Shown here: one piece after another, positions 62,469 through 64,000 of the stretch | How the letters are laid out: the number at the start of each line of letters is the position of its first letter | How positions within the stretch are numbered: the stretch's first letter is position 1 | DNA from: Pedobacter cryophilus | GTDB lineage: Bacteria > Bacteroidota > Bacteroidia > Sphingobacteriales > Sphingobacteriaceae | Assembly (NCBI RefSeq): GCF_005116455.1 | Contig: NZ_SWBP01000002.1 | Coordinates: forward strand, 1 to 64,000 | Reading direction: 5' to 3' | DNA length: 64,000 nt | The notes under the pieces: model-generated | Told to the model about the DNA's origin: nothing | Databases searched by the model: none | What the model saw: the letters and a program-made list of their open reading frames with translations, nothing else | Translations under genes and position numbers: made by a program

Positions 62469-63426
62469 ATTTTATTGGAGCTACCGGAGCTGGTGGCGGA
62501 GGAGTGCCACTTTTCTTAATTACATTCACTAATTCTATTTCAAAAATTAGTGGAGTAAATGGTCCAATCATACCGCCTGGCATTCCTTGATCACCGTATC
62601 CAAGACTAGATGGAATGATTAAAGTAGATTTTCCACCTTTTTTCATTTGCAATACGCCTTCATCAAAACCAGGGATTACATTACCTCTTCCTATAATTAG
62701 GTTTAAAGTAGTGTAAGGAACTCTAGCAGGGTTAAATATTTTTTCTTTTTTAGCTACATCTTCTAAGCTTGTGTCAAATACTTTTCCAGAGATTAATTTT
62801 CCGGTATAGTTAACTTGAACGCTATCGCCAGCTACTGGTTGTTCACCTTTACCTTCTGTAAGGGTTACCATTTGTAAGCCCGAAGGAAGTACAGTTGCCT
62901 TAAGTTTATTATCTTCAACGTATTGCTTAATTTTAACAACTTCTATTTTCTTAGCTTTTTCTCCTTCAGCTTTAAAGAAAGTTTCAATTTTGGCTTGAAA
63001 TTCTTCTTGTTTAGTAGAATCTTTATGGATAACGTCTTCTATTTTAACAGTATAGATCACATATTTTCCTTTAATGCCTTGTGGTCTTGGTTGCCCTTTT
63101 TTCTCAGCAGAATCTAAATCAATTTTAATAGTTGCGCTATCACCTTTAGTAAGCATTTTTACGGCATAAAATAAATCACCGTCATACATTGGCTTAGGTA
63201 CAAAAGTTTGAGAAGCTCTACCTAATTCGTAAGAATTATAAAGAACAGAGTCTCCGTCTGTTTTTGCAATAATGTTTAAGCTGATAAAATCGCCTTCTTT
63301 AATAGAATCGCCTTTAGCATCTTCATGGATGCTATACATTAAACCTGCCGGACCTTTTTGAAGGCCACCTTTACAAGCTGCAAATCCTAATGCAGCAACA
63401 GTAATCATTAATAATCCTTTTTTCAT
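62467..63426 (-). CDS. FKBP-type peptidyl-prolyl isomerase (lipoprotein)
   Basis: 319 residues. A lipoprotein signal (LLMITVAALGFAAC, Cys about 18) targets it to the envelope. The N-terminal half (about 25-165) looks like a weakly conserved FKBP-like or chaperone domain, and the C-terminal half (about 180-305) is a standard FKBP domain: GDSVQVNYTGKLISGKVFD, VIPGFDEGVLQMKKGGKSTL, IPSSLGYGDQG and PLIFEIELVNV. It speeds proline isomerisation in folding envelope proteins. Ends in a Pro-rich tail (PPPPAPVAP). Confidence 0.95.
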   Translation of the reverse strand: MKKGLLMITVAALGFAACKGGLQKGPAGLMYSIHEDAKGDSIKEGDFISLNIIAKTDGDSVLYNSYELGRASQTFVPKPMYDGDLFYAVKMLTKGDSATIKIDLDSAEKKGQPRPQGIKGKYVIYTVKIEDVIHKDSTKQEEFQAKIETFFKAEGEKAKKIEVVKIKQYVEDNKLKATVLPSGLQMVTLTEGKGEQPVAGDSVQVNYTGKLISGKVFDTSLEDVAKKEKIFNPARVPYTTLNLIIGRGNVIPGFDEGVLQMKKGGKSTLIIPSSLGYGDQGMPGGMIGPFTPLIFEIELVNVIKKSGTPPPPAPVAPIK

Positions 63427-63504
63427 CTATATTTTATTGTTTTTATATACTTTTTGTTGTTATTAGTCTATGGTCCATTGTCGATGGTCAATTGTCCATG
63501 GAAA

Positions 63505-64000
63505 TTATTGCAATAATAAGTGTTTATACTCTGGCAATATTGATTTAAATTTTTCAATCACAGTTTCAAACGGTTCATCTGATTGGCCGCCCGAAGCATT
63601 TTTATGTCCCCCGCCGTTAAAATATTTTTTACAAACTTCATTAGCAGGAAAATCTCCTACAGAACGTAAAGAAAGCTTAACTTTATCAGAACGTTCTATA
63701 ATAAACGCCGCTAACTTAATACCATTTATTGAAAGCGCATAATTTACTACACCTTCTGTTTCTCCGGTTTGTATATCAAACTGCTTAATATCTTCCTTAC
63801 TTACCGTAATAAGTGCAGTATTATATTCTCTAAAAACTTGTAATCTGCTGCTTAAGCAGAAGCCTAAAAATTTCAATCGACTTTCGGTAGCGTTATCGTA
63901 AACTTGTTGATGAATTTTCCAGTTTACGGCACCAGCATCTATTAAATTGGCAACAATTCTGTGCAAATCTGAAGTTACTGTTGGGAAACGGAAAGAACCA
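63505..64000 (-). CDS. nrnA: Bifunctional oligoribonuclease/PAP phosphatase, 5' part outside the window
   Basis: The gene runs off the window at 64000; about 165 C-terminal residues are visible. The first visible segment GSFRFPTVTSDLHRIVANLI and the C-terminal DHHA1 motif NGGGHKNASGGQSDEPFE identify a DHH-family phosphoesterase of the NrnA type. It degrades nanoRNAs and can convert phosphoadenosine phosphate to AMP. The ATG at 63966 is internal, not the start, since the conserved GSFRFP segment precedes it. PAP hydrolysis would not be needed for this organism's APS-based sulfate route unless PAPS is made elsewhere. Confidence 0.92.
   Translation of the reverse strand, partial: GSFRFPTVTSDLHRIVANLIDAGAVNWKIHQQVYDNATESRLKFLGFCLSSRLQVFREYNTALITVSKEDIKQFDIQTGETEGVVNYALSINGIKLAAFIIERSDKVKLSLRSVGDFPANEVCKKYFNGGGHKNASGGQSDEPFETVIEKFKSILPEYKHLLLQ

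Overview
The window looks like chromosomal DNA of a member of the Bacteroidota, most likely the Sphingobacteriaceae (Pedobacter-like). The evidence is low G+C content, several promoters of the Bacteroidota type (TAnnTTTG at -7), almost no Shine-Dalgarno sites, frequent TTG/GTG starts, lipoprotein signal peptides, and family-typical genes (DUF3098, two UvrA paralogues, ISAon1-type transposase debris). This assignment is inferred from protein character, not from a database search.

Layout. 1-300: 5S rRNA and terminator closing an rRNA operon. 337-842: an internally deleted, decayed insertion sequence that still has matching terminal inverted repeats. 1178-10308: haem operon (hemA, hemC-hemD fusion, hemB, hemL, hemE, hemJ) with a histidine kinase, response regulator and small TPR membrane protein embedded between hemL and hemE. 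10368-11214 (-): ECF sigma factor and a small unknown protein. 11616-14414: first uvrA. 14549-24874: sulfur region, consisting of metZ-like gene, OsmC protein, Rrf2 regulator, a dead toxin-antitoxin pair, then a sulfate-assimilation operon (siroheme sulfite reductase, uroporphyrinogen methyltransferase, siroheme synthase/TauE fusion, APS reductase, cysD, cysN). 25241-27111: three-gene cassette of unknown protein, membrane protein and orphan histidine kinase. 27113-27928: tandem array of eight long palindromes. 28032-29292: LysE-type exporter and YceI protein. 29449-34225 (-): DUF2157, ribF, truB, uppP, DUF3098, ftsX. 34485-41665 (-): six-gene phosphorelay with CheR and CheB but no CheA or receptor. 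41856-47915: MarR regulator and fatty-acid beta-oxidation operon. 48536-49200 (-): intact higBA module. 49311-53220 (-): AsmA-like protein and RluB with a large repetitive N-terminus. 53433-57516: lytic transglycosylase, second uvrA, small protein and a nucleotidyltransferase remnant. 57753-64000: secreted nuclease, then on the minus strand aldose epimerase, asparaginase, TatD, FKBP isomerase and the 3' part of nrnA.

The most striking observation lies in front of the sulfate-assimilation operon. A consensus promoter is followed by a 13-codon reading frame MSYCCCIKFNSVC, in which 4 of 13 codons are Cys, then by mutually exclusive RNA helices ending in an intrinsic terminator, and then by the sulfite reductase gene. 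This is the layout of a classical translation-coupled transcription attenuator, here apparently sensing cysteine. The operon makes sulfide from sulfate without APS kinase: CysDN makes APS, an iron-sulfur APS reductase makes sulfite, a siroheme enzyme makes sulfide, and the metZ-like enzyme can fix sulfide into homocysteine. The operon also carries its own siroheme pathway, which branches from the haem pathway encoded upstream.

Other points of interest are a siroheme-synthase/TauE fusion, a two-component system inside the haem operon, hairpin repeats placed at an identical distance before two start codons in the fatty-acid operon, and several gene remnants (insertion sequence, ParE/antitoxin, nucleotidyltransferase).
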